This document shows positions 8,140 to 17,541 of a DNA stretch of 34,618 nucleotides, piece by piece. Both the position numbers and the translations under genes were made by a program. Under the pieces are notes generated by a model that saw only the letters and a list, made by a program, of their open reading frames with translations, made no database searches and was not told the DNA's origin. Origin of the DNA: an uncultured Rubritalea sp. (GTDB lineage Bacteria > Verrucomicrobiota > Verrucomicrobiia > Verrucomicrobiales > Akkermansiaceae); contig CAKZNV010000230.1 in NCBI GenBank assembly GCA_937132085.1, positions 1 through 34,618 of the forward strand, read 5' to 3'. Position 1 is the stretch's first letter, and each line of letters begins with the position of its first letter.

Positions 8140-8727
8140 ATGTCTGGAACGTATCCTAAATTTTTTGTGCAGAGTGTGATGTCAGTTCTTGTGACTTTAG
8201 CTGCGAGTTCGTTTGCCAATGCTATAGAGGCTGAAAGAGAGATCTGGTATAATGCTGCTGGTGAGCCTGTTTTAGCAATCGATAAGAAGACGGGTAAAAG
8301 AATCAGTCTAGAAGTGCTGAAGAAAGAAGCTCTAATCGCAAAAGCATCGATGGAAGCTAGGCAAGAGGTGCAAGTGGCAGAACCTGAAATAGTGGAGGCT
8401 CCAGCCAAAAATATTCAACCAATCAAACCGATTGTGTCACCAACAATCCCTCTAGTTTTACAACATAAAGGGGCTGAGGTGGAGACAGGTTTCCAGTGGT
8501 CGCCTAGAGATACTTATTACGGAAGCAGCTATGGCTATTACGGAGGTTACCGTGTAGTGCCTAGATTTTCGAGAAATGGTTACTATGGGCCGGCTCAGTA
8601 TGTGCCTGCATGTTATCCTGCGTATGGTCATAGACACGATCGCAGCTACATCAATGGTGGCTACAGAAGAGGGGGATTTATCCTCAAATACAGCCGACCT
8701 AACTTTAGTATCAGAGCTAAGTTTTAG
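8140..8727 (+). CDS. Exported Tyr/Gly-rich protein of unknown function, 195 aa
   Basis: Not recognised. A signal peptide ends at Ala-Asn-Ala near residue 29. A charged segment (about 30-90) is followed by a Pro-rich linker and a C-terminal half rich in Tyr, Gly, Arg and aromatic residues (YYGSSYGYYGGYR near 127-139), as in some cell-surface or matrix proteins. An AGGAGGT-like sequence at 8114-8120 lies about 19 bases upstream of the chosen ATG, further than usual; the ATG at 8179 would leave the hydrophobic core but remove the N-terminal lysine. It converges on a methyltransferase gene 18 bp downstream with no terminator between them. Confidence 0.6.
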   Translation: MSGTYPKFFVQSVMSVLVTLAASSFANAIEAEREIWYNAAGEPVLAIDKKTGKRISLEVLKKEALIAKASMEARQEVQVAEPEIVEAPAKNIQPIKPIVSPTIPLVLQHKGAEVETGFQWSPRDTYYGSSYGYYGGYRVVPRFSRNGYYGPAQYVPACYPAYGHRHDRSYINGGYRRGGFILKYSRPNFSIRAKF

Positions 8728-8745
8728 AAGGTAGTTACTCTCCAG

Positions 8746-9456
8746 TTAGCGCTTGTGTTTAGTGACTAACTTACGACTACAGACGTAAATGCAATGCATC
8801 GCACGTTTGGAGTTTTTGTGTTGCTTGGCAGCATGTGCTTCGACGTAGAAGCCTGCTTTTTCTAGCTGTTTTTTAAACTTAGGTGCAGGCTCAGAAAGCC
8901 AGTAACAGACTTTACCCACGGGAGTGAGCACGTCCATCAGCTTTTGTAGAAACTCAGGTGTGTAGAGTCGCTGATTACTGGCTGTGATGAGATCGTCAGG
9001 AGTATTGTCGATGTCTAGTAAAATGGAGTCGTAGATGCCATTCGGTTTGTTAGATAGAGTGTCGAAGAGATCGCCTTGTGTGATCACAGTGCGTGGATCT
9101 TCTAACAATGGACCATTATATTCTACGAGGAAAGTGCGGTTCCACTCGATCAATGGTGGCATCAGTTCGGCAACTTCAACTGTGGCAGGGCTACCGACGA
9201 TTTCTAAAGCTCGTTTCAGTGTGAAGCCAAGCCCGAGTCCGCCGATTAAAACTTTAGGGTGAGCTGGTCTTTTAGATTTTCCAGCACGAAGGTGAGCACA
9301 GCCAACCTCAGAGAGCATTTCTTCTGAGAAGGTGTGATTGGTGCTCATTAGTTCGCAACCATTATACTTGAGGAAGAATTCTTTATTGCGCTTGTGCAAT
9401 GAGAAAACGGTCCCGTCAGCTAATCTGGATTCTCCTAAGTCTTCGTAAGGTATCAT
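8746..9456 (-). CDS. Spermidine-synthase-like SAM-dependent methyltransferase fold protein
   Basis: A 236-aa Rossmann protein of the spermine/spermidine synthase superfamily. The nucleotide-binding loop GGLGLGFTL is at 72-80, followed by an acidic ribose-binding strand (VEVAELMPPLIEWNR) and the LLDIDNTP motif. In true spermidine synthases an Asp pair contacts the polyamine; here the N-terminal beta domain is short and the motif reads DIDNTPDD, so an aminopropyl- or methyltransferase of unknown substrate is the safer call. No speD or speH decarboxylase is adjacent, arguing against a dedicated polyamine operon. Confidence 0.78.
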   Translation of the reverse strand: MIPYEDLGESRLADGTVFSLHKRNKEFFLKYNGCELMSTNHTFSEEMLSEVGCAHLRAGKSKRPAHPKVLIGGLGLGFTLKRALEIVGSPATVEVAELMPPLIEWNRTFLVEYNGPLLEDPRTVITQGDLFDTLSNKPNGIYDSILLDIDNTPDDLITASNQRLYTPEFLQKLMDVLTPVGKVCYWLSEPAPKFKKQLEKAGFYVEAHAAKQHKNSKRAMHCIYVCSRKLVTKHKR

Positions 9457-9523
9457 GCCGAATAGCCTCTGCTAAATCTGAAAATGAGCAAGCTTAGATC
9501 ATGTCGATTATGAATTTTTTGAC

Positions 9524-10785
9524 GATCTATCTCTCGGTGACCTTCACGCGGAGAAATTGCTTAGCAGTGGTGATAGGGGTGAGCGATTGCCATACGTAGG
9601 TGACAGTTCCGTCTGCATTGTAGGTCTCAGAAACGAAGGCCACTTTGTCGGTGGCAGATGTCCAGCTACTAGGATCGAAGTCTGTCGTGTATTCAACTGC
9701 TGTTGTTGCCGCTTCAGCTAATGGGTTGATTGTGAAAGTGATCGTGAGGAAATCATCTATGCCTATGGTGCTGATGCCAACCTGAGGAATCCCTGGGATG
9801 ACATAATCTACAAGGTCAGAGATGCCATTGCCGTTTACATCTACCATCGGGTTAAGTGGTGGAGTCGGGAGAGTCTCTCCGCTACCAGGAGTGCCATTGG
9901 CTTGGCCAGATGCACGCCAGTTAGTCGCAAGGTTATGATCAGGGTTTGACATAGGATCGATCAATACAAGAGAGGCGCCTTGTCCATCTGCGCTGTCTGG
10001 CCAAGGAGCATCATCGTTATAGGTAAAGCTGAGAAGTATAGATCCTCCCTGAGTTAATGTGAGAGTTTCTCCACCATTGCTGAGCTTTCCTGAGTAGTTA
10101 CCAGCAACGTTTTGTGAGTTTCCGTAACGAGCGGCATAGGCCAGACTATTTTTGGCCAGAACAAGTCGTTCTCCAGGAGCCAATAGAGGATTCGTTAAGG
10201 TTGAAAAATCGAAGCCAATACCAGATACAGAGTTGTCGAATGCTAAACTGCTGAGGTCGAAGGTTGTCGTTCCAGTGTTGAGTAGCTCGATGAATTCGAA
10301 ATCATCACTATCGATAAATCCTGCCACTTGTTCAGCAGTTGTAGGAGCACCAGGGTTGTAATTAAACTCACTGATGACGAGGCTTGTTAAAGTGGGAATT
10401 GTCCCCGTGGAGAAGCTCGCTTCGTTTAGTGCAGACCATTCATTATTGGTATTTCTTACTCGGGATTTTAACACTGTGGAAGCAGTGAGGACGACTGGGC
10501 TACCGTTGTAGGTAATAGCTGTTCCAGAAACATTGCCACCAGTTAGACGTGGGTCGCTACCATCAGTCGTGTAGTAAATAGTGCCTGTGCCATTAGGATT
10601 AGTTATTGTAATTTGGTCACCGGCGATAATAGAGCCGCCATGCTGAGAAAATACAGGAGCATCAGTGTCCGGGTAGATGTCTTTGGAGCGTAGTTCACCT
10701 AAAAAGGTGGTAGCACGAGCTGGAATCCATGTGTCTTTTCGATAGGAGACTTCAGGGACCCAATCATCAATAGTGTTATAGGGGG
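9524..10785. repeat. Copy 1 of a 1.26-kb near-identical block
   Basis: Compared line by line with 13524-14785, exactly 4,000 bp away. From 9552 to 10785 no mismatch was seen; only three mismatches (9542, 9548, 9551) fall in the remaining bases at the stop-codon end. Identity ends abruptly at 10786, beyond which the two genes differ at roughly one base in six. It covers about the last 418 codons of the first CotH gene. Confidence 0.95.
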
Positions 10786-13366
10786 CGGCTGCAAGCTCGT
10801 CACCCCAACGAGCGGCTTCACAGTTCATAGCAGGCTGGAGTTCATCGGCCATATCTTGGAAAAGTTCCTGCATGCTGGCAGTAGTGTAAACTCCGTCGTT
10901 GAACATGTGCTTGTGGATGCGATCACCAAAGCGCACCTGAAACTCGGGTGACTTACGTAGTCGGTCATAAATGATACCTGGTGAGTTGCCGTTATTTACT
11001 CCTGTGCGGTCGCTACTGAAGAACAAATAGTTCTCTGGATCCCATATATAAAAGAGAAAGGGTCCGCCAGTTGAATCGTTGCGGTGAACATACCAATTGT
11101 TGTGAGGCCAATCAGTATTGCTTCCCCAAAAGTTGGCTATCAGGTAGTCGATAAATTGATCTTGATCAACTTGGCTGACAATCGCCTGATGTTTTACTGA
11201 ATCATAGCTTCCTGTATAATTATTACACAAGGTCATCAATGCATCCCAAGCTATTTTATTTCCCTGCAGTAGTTCTCCAGCAGTTTTAATCACTGTGTAG
11301 TCGGTTTCATCTCCACCTTTATGGAGCTCGGCAAATTCTCCGTCTGGGCGTTCATGGGTGTTATAAATACCCCAGTATTTGCCGTTGATGTAAAGGTGCG
11401 ACCAGTTCGAAGCGATGGTGAGATTACCTGTGCGAGCGTGGGCAACAGTAGCGTAGTGAGTTCTGAACTGTAGAGCGTTAGAGCGGAATAAACCATCACC
11501 ACCTCCATCCGAGTGAGTTGTCCAGGAGTCGAAGTAACTGCCACGTAAGACAATATTAGAAACCTCGCCAGGGCCAGTTTGCCCCCATAGTGGATACTTG
11601 AAGCGTGAGGAACCATATTGTTTCCTAAAGGAGAGGCGCATAGATTTTTTGCCGAGAACTCGTCTTCGGCTACCAGACCCTTGTAGGCGAAGTCCTCCGT
11701 CCACTTGATAACCTGGAGATCCGTCGGGATTAATTATTTCAACGGAACAACCACGTTCCCATGCAGAGCCTTCTGAGGTAGGGTTTCTATAGACTCCATT
11801 AGGCCCCCACACATCATCGACAGGTAAAACTACAGATAGTGTAGGTAGAGTCAGAAGATCGGTAGCTAGAGTGGAATAACGAGGATCATTCACCACATCT
11901 GGGTCCATGTCGTAGTCCCATATCGATAAGCCAGATGTGTAGATAGGTAGTCCAGTTCCATTTTGACTCAGCACATGTTGGGGGAATAAATACGTTACGG
12001 TATCAATGTTGGTTGACTGGTAGTTTGTCTTTACTGCGATGGCTCGCAAAACAGTCGTGGTAGTGATCAACACAGTTCCACTGGGAGGAGTGTTAGCATC
12101 TAGCGGGAGAATTTGTGTTCCGTTTGTGAGCGATGGCTCTGAGCCATCTGTGGTGTAGATAATTGTAGCTCCAGGATCTGGACAGGTGATTGTCTCGTTG
12201 AGCGAGGTGTAGTAAAAGCCTCTACCGTGAGTGAAGGAGGTGTCAGTAAGTGTTCCTTCGTAGGCGGTGTTACCATTAATAGTTCCAGGTGTCGGTGATG
12301 TGAAAAATCCTGTGGTAGATGCTCCAGTATCGTTAACTATAGCTACCAACTCACAGCGAAATAAGGCGTCTGAGCTATTAGAAGTGACGTTGAGACCCTG
12401 AATAGCGAGAATGTTGTTAGTGCCACTGACTAGGTTGGGAATCATGTCAGACACATCAAAGTCTTCGAACACGGTTGCTGATGCTTCGGGATTATTTCCT
12501 CCGGCAACGGTTGAGTTCCACGTTAGGGTATTCGGTGCGTAGGAGCTGCCAGTGGCTGGAGTAGAGCCATTGATAAATGAAGCAAAACCATCGTCATATT
12601 TCATGCGTAGCGTTAGTGAAAGAATGTCGCTGGGATTAACTGTCACGTTTACTGGGATACGAATATAGACAGAAGTGTTTTGGTTATACATCGCCGCTTC
12701 TACATCTAGGTTAATGTCGTTTTGATATCCGGTGCTTCTCTCGTATCCGACTCCTTGGAGTCCAGATTGCCATGTTGAGTCGTTAAATCCTGCTGCATTA
12801 TTTCGCCATGTTGTGCCTACTAGAGTATTATAGGCAGCATCAGGCACACGAGCTTTACATGCATCGTTTTCAGTGACGAGGGTCATTGTAGTTGACGGCA
12901 TAGATGCTCCGTAAGATATGCCTGTTTCTTGTGGTGGGTAGCTCGGAGCGAATGCTGTAGATACGACGCCAGTAGGAGAGAGTAGGGCAAGATATTCCCC
13001 AGATTTCGAAAGTGAGAAATTAGTATGTAGCTCTGAGCCTGCAACGCTGCGGTTTTTACTAGAAGCAAAGACAACGATGATTTCTCCAGGTTGGAGGGTC
13101 TCACTAGGAAATGCCCATTTTGTTAGATTAGTTTCATCGTCGGTGAGCTTCCAGTTATTCAGGTTCAACACAGTATTGCCTGAGTTGCGTATTTCAATCC
13201 AGTCTGAGGCGTCACCATCTTCATCAAGTAGACTTCCATCATTCGACGCTACAAATTCTGTAATCACAGCAGTAGCCCGCACCTCCATACAAGAAATGGC
13301 GCTAATCAGCATGGTCACAAACAAAACCATTAACTTAGCTGAGAACATTTTGGAGGTCATTATCAT
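9527..13366 (-). CDS. Exported CotH-kinase/lamin-tail-domain protein (paralogue 1), 1279 aa
   Basis: Giant surface-type protein. Order: signal peptide (1-32), lamin tail domain (about 34-140, with EFVASNDGSLLDEDG and SDWIEIRN), a beta-rich linker, a chitobiase/hexosaminidase C-terminal-like repeat (IIYTTDGSEPS near 400), a CotH-kinase domain (about 505-880, with HLYINGKYWGIYNTHERPDG and YIWDPE), a second IYYTTDGSDP repeat, a second lamin tail domain (about 995-1125) and a beta-rich tail. CotH proteins are atypical kinases known from spore-coat phosphorylation; the extracellular target here is unknown. A GTG at 13396 extends the frame, but alignment with the paralogue supports the ATG at 13366. 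It lies just downstream of its paralogue on the same strand. No PEP-CTERM or T9SS tail was recognised. Confidence 0.88.
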   Translation of the reverse strand: MIMTSKMFSAKLMVLFVTMLISAISCMEVRATAVITEFVASNDGSLLDEDGDASDWIEIRNSGNTVLNLNNWKLTDDETNLTKWAFPSETLQPGEIIVVFASSKNRSVAGSELHTNFSLSKSGEYLALLSPTGVVSTAFAPSYPPQETGISYGASMPSTTMTLVTENDACKARVPDAAYNTLVGTTWRNNAAGFNDSTWQSGLQGVGYERSTGYQNDINLDVEAAMYNQNTSVYIRIPVNVTVNPSDILSLTLRMKYDDGFASFINGSTPATGSSYAPNTLTWNSTVAGGNNPEASATVFEDFDVSDMIPNLVSGTNNILAIQGLNVTSNSSDALFRCELVAIVNDTGASTTGFFTSPTPGTINGNTAYEGTLTDTSFTHGRGFYYTSLNETITCPDPGATIIYTTDGSEPSLTNGTQILPLDANTPPSGTVLITTTTVLRAIAVKTNYQSTNIDTVTYLFPQHVLSQNGTGLPIYTSGLSIWDYDMDPDVVNDPRYSTLATDLLTLPTLSVVLPVDDVWGPNGVYRNPTSEGSAWERGCSVEIINPDGSPGYQVDGGLRLQGSGSRRRVLGKKSMRLSFRKQYGSSRFKYPLWGQTGPGEVSNIVLRGSYFDSWTTHSDGGGDGLFRSNALQFRTHYATVAHARTGNLTIASNWSHLYINGKYWGIYNTHERPDGEFAELHKGGDETDYTVIKTAGELLQGNKIAWDALMTLCNNYTGSYDSVKHQAIVSQVDQDQFIDYLIANFWGSNTDWPHNNWYVHRNDSTGGPFLFYIWDPENYLFFSSDRTGVNNGNSPGIIYDRLRKSPEFQVRFGDRIHKHMFNDGVYTTASMQELFQDMADELQPAMNCEAARWGDELAAAPYNTIDDWVPEVSYRKDTWIPARATTFLGELRSKDIYPDTDAPVFSQHGGSIIAGDQITITNPNGTGTIYYTTDGSDPRLTGGNVSGTAITYNGSPVVLTASTVLKSRVRNTNNEWSALNEASFSTGTIPTLTSLVISEFNYNPGAPTTAEQVAGFIDSDDFEFIELLNTGTTTFDLSSLAFDNSVSGIGFDFSTLTNPLLAPGERLVLAKNSLAYAARYGNSQNVAGNYSGKLSNGGETLTLTQGGSILLSFTYNDDAPWPDSADGQGASLVLIDPMSNPDHNLATNWRASGQANGTPGSGETLPTPPLNPMVDVNGNGISDLVDYVIPGIPQVGISTIGIDDFLTITFTINPLAEAATTAVEYTTDFDPSSWTSATDKVAFVSETYNADGTVTYVWQSLTPITTAKQFLRVKVTER

Positions 13367-13412
13367 ATAGCTATAATAACGCAATTTTTTGATCACTCTA
13401 AGGGTTAATGTC

Positions 13413-13429
13413 GGTATTATTTTTATACC
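13413..13429 (-). promoter_or_regulatory. Inverted repeat upstream of CotH paralogue 1
   Basis: GGTAT (13413-13417) and ATACC (13425-13429) flank seven T/A bases, centred 55 bases before the ATG at 13366. The corresponding place upstream of paralogue 2 also holds an inverted repeat, with GGT/ACC in common. Operator or leader hairpin; inferred. Confidence 0.4.
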
Positions 13430-13523
13430 ATTTCCATGATCTTCATTTGATCTATAGTTCTCTCCAATCTTTCACGTTTTTGCCTAGTTAGTAGGTGCGG
13501 GAGGTGACTCGGTGCCTTGAGCA

Positions 13524-14785
13524 GATCTATCTCTCGGTGACTTTCACACGAAGAAATTGCTTAGCAGTGGTGATAGGGGTGAGCGATTGCCATACGTAGG
13601 TGACAGTTCCGTCTGCATTGTAGGTCTCAGAAACGAAGGCCACTTTGTCGGTGGCAGATGTCCAGCTACTAGGATCGAAGTCTGTCGTGTATTCAACTGC
13701 TGTTGTTGCCGCTTCAGCTAATGGGTTGATTGTGAAAGTGATCGTGAGGAAATCATCTATGCCTATGGTGCTGATGCCAACCTGAGGAATCCCTGGGATG
13801 ACATAATCTACAAGGTCAGAGATGCCATTGCCGTTTACATCTACCATCGGGTTAAGTGGTGGAGTCGGGAGAGTCTCTCCGCTACCAGGAGTGCCATTGG
13901 CTTGGCCAGATGCACGCCAGTTAGTCGCAAGGTTATGATCAGGGTTTGACATAGGATCGATCAATACAAGAGAGGCGCCTTGTCCATCTGCGCTGTCTGG
14001 CCAAGGAGCATCATCGTTATAGGTAAAGCTGAGAAGTATAGATCCTCCCTGAGTTAATGTGAGAGTTTCTCCACCATTGCTGAGCTTTCCTGAGTAGTTA
14101 CCAGCAACGTTTTGTGAGTTTCCGTAACGAGCGGCATAGGCCAGACTATTTTTGGCCAGAACAAGTCGTTCTCCAGGAGCCAATAGAGGATTCGTTAAGG
14201 TTGAAAAATCGAAGCCAATACCAGATACAGAGTTGTCGAATGCTAAACTGCTGAGGTCGAAGGTTGTCGTTCCAGTGTTGAGTAGCTCGATGAATTCGAA
14301 ATCATCACTATCGATAAATCCTGCCACTTGTTCAGCAGTTGTAGGAGCACCAGGGTTGTAATTAAACTCACTGATGACGAGGCTTGTTAAAGTGGGAATT
14401 GTCCCCGTGGAGAAGCTCGCTTCGTTTAGTGCAGACCATTCATTATTGGTATTTCTTACTCGGGATTTTAACACTGTGGAAGCAGTGAGGACGACTGGGC
14501 TACCGTTGTAGGTAATAGCTGTTCCAGAAACATTGCCACCAGTTAGACGTGGGTCGCTACCATCAGTCGTGTAGTAAATAGTGCCTGTGCCATTAGGATT
14601 AGTTATTGTAATTTGGTCACCGGCGATAATAGAGCCGCCATGCTGAGAAAATACAGGAGCATCAGTGTCCGGGTAGATGTCTTTGGAGCGTAGTTCACCT
14701 AAAAAGGTGGTAGCACGAGCTGGAATCCATGTGTCTTTTCGATAGGAGACTTCAGGGACCCAATCATCAATAGTGTTATAGGGGG
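13524..14785. repeat. Copy 2 of the 1.26-kb near-identical block
   Basis: Partner of 9524-10785. It covers codons 861 to the stop of the second CotH gene. The boundary at 14785/14786 falls inside the 3' end of the CotH domain rather than at a gene edge. Confidence 0.95.
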
Positions 14786-17363
14786 AGGAAGTGTGTTCGT
14801 CACCCCAGCGTGCTGCTTCACAGTTCATAGCAGGCTGTAGCTCATCTGCTATATCTTGCATGAGTTGTTGCATATTAGCAGTGGTGTAAACACCGTCGTT
14901 GAACATGTGCTTGTGGGCTAGATCACCAAAGCGAATCTGAAATTCTGGTGATCTACGTAGTCGGTCATAAATGATACCTGGAGAGTTTGCGTTGTTTACT
15001 CCTGTGCGGTCATTACTGGCGTAAAGATAGTGTTCTGGGTCCCATATATAAAAGAGAAATGGGCCGCTTGTTGTGTCGTTTCTGTGAACATACCAGTTAT
15101 TGTGAGGCCAATCCGCATTGCCTCCCCAGAAGTTAGCTAATAGGTATTCGATAAATTGATCTTGGTCAATCTGATCAACAATCGCCTGGTGTTTAACTGA
15201 ATCATAGCCACCTGTATAGCCACTACACAGAGCCATTAGTGCGTCCCATGCTACTTTATTACCTTGAAGTAGTTCTCCAGCAGTTTTGATTACAGTGTAG
15301 TCAGTTTCATCGCCACCTTTGTGAAGTTCAGCGAATTCTCCGTCTGGGCGTTCATGGGTGTTATAAATACCCCAATACTTGCCATTGATGTAGAGGTGTG
15401 ACCAGTTGGAGGCGATTGTTAAATTACCTGTTCTAGCGAAAGCTTCTGTGGCGTAGTGGGTTCTAAATTGTAGTGCGTTTGAGCGAGTAATTCCGTCGCC
15501 ACCTCCATCTACATGAACTGTCCATGAGTCAAAATAGCTGCCACGGAGAACGATATTGGATACTTCACCAGGGCCTGTCTGCCCCCATAATGGATACTTG
15601 AAACGTGATGAACCATATTGTTTTCTGAAAGAGAGGCGCATGGATTTTTTTCCAATGGCACGGGTTCTACTACCGGAACCTTGAATACGAAGTCCGCCAT
15701 CTACTTGGTAGCCTTGTGAGCCATCGGCATTAATTACTTCAACTGAGCATCCGCGTTCCCAGGCAGAGCCTTCAGAAGTTGGGTTTCTATAGATTCCGTT
15801 AGTTCCCCATACGTCATCGACAGGCATTACCACAGAGAGAGTGGGGAGGGTAAGAAGATCATCTGCTAAAGTGGAATAACGAGGATCAGTCACGACATCA
15901 GGATCCATTTCATAATCCCAGATAGATGATCCAGAGGTGTAGATCGGTAGTCCTGTTCCACTTTGGGTTAACACGTGTTGGGGGAATAAATAGGTTACTG
16001 TATCAATGTTAGTAGGCTGGTAATTTGTCTTCACTGCGATCGCACGTAAAACAGTAGTGGTGGTGATCAAGATAGATCCGCTCGGTGCTGTGTTTGCATC
16101 TAGAGGTAGAATTTGTGTTCCGTTGGTGATTGACGGTTCAGATCCGTCAGTGGTGTAAATGATTGTTGATCCTAGATCAGGACAAGTGATCGTTTCGTTG
16201 ATTGTGGTGTAGTAGAAGCCTCGACCATGAGTAAAGGAGGTATCACTAAGTATTCCGATATAGGCAGTGTCACCATTAATAGTTCCAGGTGTCGGTGTAG
16301 TGAAGAATCCTGTAGTGGTAGCTCCTGTGTCGGCTACTACAGCAACTAGTTCACAACGGTAGAGCGCATCTGAGCTATTCACTGTGGCGTTGAGGCCTTG
16401 GATAGCGAGAATGTTGTTAGTGCCACTGACTAGATTTGGGATCATGTCAGAAACGTCAAAGTCTTCGAACACAGTAGACGAAGCTTCGGGAGTGGATCCA
16501 TTTGATGCGGAGTTCCATGCGAGGGTAGCGGGTGCGAACGAAGCTCCATTGGCAGGAGTCGATCCATTGATGAACGATGCAAAGCCATCGTCATATTTCA
16601 TACGTAAAGTTAGTGACAGAATGTCGTTCGGGTTCACGGTCACGTTGATGGGGATACGGACATAGATGGATGTGTTTTGGTTATACATGGTCGCTTCCAC
16701 GTCCAGGTTGATATCATTCTGAAAGCCATTACTTCTCTCATATCCCACACCTTGGAGTCCACTCTGCCATGTTGAGTCATTAAATCCTGCTGCATTATTC
16801 CGCCATGTTGTTCCTACTAAGGTGTTATAGGCTGCATCTGGCACACGGGCTTTACAGGTGTCGTCTTCAGTGACGAGCACTACAGTATTTGATGGCGTAG
16901 ATGAGCCGTAGGATATTCCTGTTTCCTGAGGAGGATAGCTGGGTGAAAATGCTGTAGAAACGACGCCAGTTGGAGAGATCAAGGCGAGATATTCACCGGC
17001 CTTAGCTAGCGAGAAGTTAGTGTGAAGCTCTGATCCAGCAACTCTACGATCTTTTCCAGAGGCGAAAACAACGATGATTTCTCCAGCTTGAAGAGTCACA
17101 CTAGGGAATGCCCATTTTGTTAGATTGGTGTTATCGTCGGTGAGTTTCCAGTTGTTCAGGTTCAGAGCGGTATTACCTGTGTTTCTGATCTCTATCCAAT
17201 CTGAGGCTAGACCATCTTCATCGAGAAGGCTTCCATCATTTGACGCTACAAATTCTGAAATAACCGCATTAGCTCGCAGTTCCATACAAGAAACGAGGCT
17301 AATCAGCATGGTCACAAACAGAACCATAATCTTAGCTGAAATCATTTTAGAGGCTTTAATCAT
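13527..17363 (-). CDS. Exported CotH-kinase/lamin-tail-domain protein (paralogue 2), 1278 aa
   Basis: Same architecture as its downstream neighbour: signal peptide (1-32), lamin tail domain (about 34-140), a linker with MKYDDGFASFINGSTP (255-270), a hexosaminidase-C-like repeat (IIYTTDGSEPS 401-411), CotH-kinase core (about 505-870, with the IWDPE motif at 773-777), a second IYYTTDGSDP repeat (929-938), second lamin tail domain (995-1125) and a conserved tail. Residues 861-1278 match the paralogue exactly; residues 1-860 differ at many, mostly conservative, positions. The ATG at 17363 opens directly on the Lys-containing signal peptide. The gene appears to have its own upstream region like that of paralogue 1, so the pair arose by tandem duplication that included the promoter. 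Confidence 0.9.
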   Translation of the reverse strand: MIKASKMISAKIMVLFVTMLISLVSCMELRANAVISEFVASNDGSLLDEDGLASDWIEIRNTGNTALNLNNWKLTDDNTNLTKWAFPSVTLQAGEIIVVFASGKDRRVAGSELHTNFSLAKAGEYLALISPTGVVSTAFSPSYPPQETGISYGSSTPSNTVVLVTEDDTCKARVPDAAYNTLVGTTWRNNAAGFNDSTWQSGLQGVGYERSNGFQNDINLDVEATMYNQNTSIYVRIPINVTVNPNDILSLTLRMKYDDGFASFINGSTPANGASFAPATLAWNSASNGSTPEASSTVFEDFDVSDMIPNLVSGTNNILAIQGLNATVNSSDALYRCELVAVVADTGATTTGFFTTPTPGTINGDTAYIGILSDTSFTHGRGFYYTTINETITCPDLGSTIIYTTDGSEPSITNGTQILPLDANTAPSGSILITTTTVLRAIAVKTNYQPTNIDTVTYLFPQHVLTQSGTGLPIYTSGSSIWDYEMDPDVVTDPRYSTLADDLLTLPTLSVVMPVDDVWGTNGIYRNPTSEGSAWERGCSVEVINADGSQGYQVDGGLRIQGSGSRTRAIGKKSMRLSFRKQYGSSRFKYPLWGQTGPGEVSNIVLRGSYFDSWTVHVDGGGDGITRSNALQFRTHYATEAFARTGNLTIASNWSHLYINGKYWGIYNTHERPDGEFAELHKGGDETDYTVIKTAGELLQGNKVAWDALMALCSGYTGGYDSVKHQAIVDQIDQDQFIEYLLANFWGGNADWPHNNWYVHRNDTTSGPFLFYIWDPEHYLYASNDRTGVNNANSPGIIYDRLRRSPEFQIRFGDLAHKHMFNDGVYTTANMQQLMQDIADELQPAMNCEAARWGDEHTSSPYNTIDDWVPEVSYRKDTWIPARATTFLGELRSKDIYPDTDAPVFSQHGGSIIAGDQITITNPNGTGTIYYTTDGSDPRLTGGNVSGTAITYNGSPVVLTASTVLKSRVRNTNNEWSALNEASFSTGTIPTLTSLVISEFNYNPGAPTTAEQVAGFIDSDDFEFIELLNTGTTTFDLSSLAFDNSVSGIGFDFSTLTNPLLAPGERLVLAKNSLAYAARYGNSQNVAGNYSGKLSNGGETLTLTQGGSILLSFTYNDDAPWPDSADGQGASLVLIDPMSNPDHNLATNWRASGQANGTPGSGETLPTPPLNPMVDVNGNGISDLVDYVIPGIPQVGISTIGIDDFLTITFTINPLAEAATTAVEYTTDFDPSSWTSATDKVAFVSETYNADGTVTYVWQSLTPITTAKQFLRVKVTER

Positions 17364-17407
17364 CGTTTAATATTAAGGCCAAAATTTGGATCTCTCTAAG
17401 TGATAAT

Positions 17408-17430
17408 AGTGGTTTTAAGTTTACACCACT
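17408..17430 (-). promoter_or_regulatory. Inverted repeat upstream of CotH paralogue 2
   Basis: AGTGGT (17408-17413) and ACCACT (17425-17430) are separated by 11 bases and centred 56 bases before the ATG, the same distance as the inverted repeat of paralogue 1. The flanking CTCTAAG is also shared by both upstream regions. Confidence 0.4.
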
Positions 17431-17541
17431 TTTGAAATCTTGAATTTGATATTGGTGGTTTTTTTAGGTGGGGGCTTTAAGGTTCTTATCCTATACAGTA
17501 TATAACTATTTCATCGTTTCCTGCGAGGAGGTTAGGTCGCA

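Noticed and set aside
10152-14361. Identical 69-codon plus-strand frames at 10152-10361 and 14152-14361
   Set aside because: They are antisense to the duplicated CotH 3' ends; identity simply reflects the duplicated DNA.
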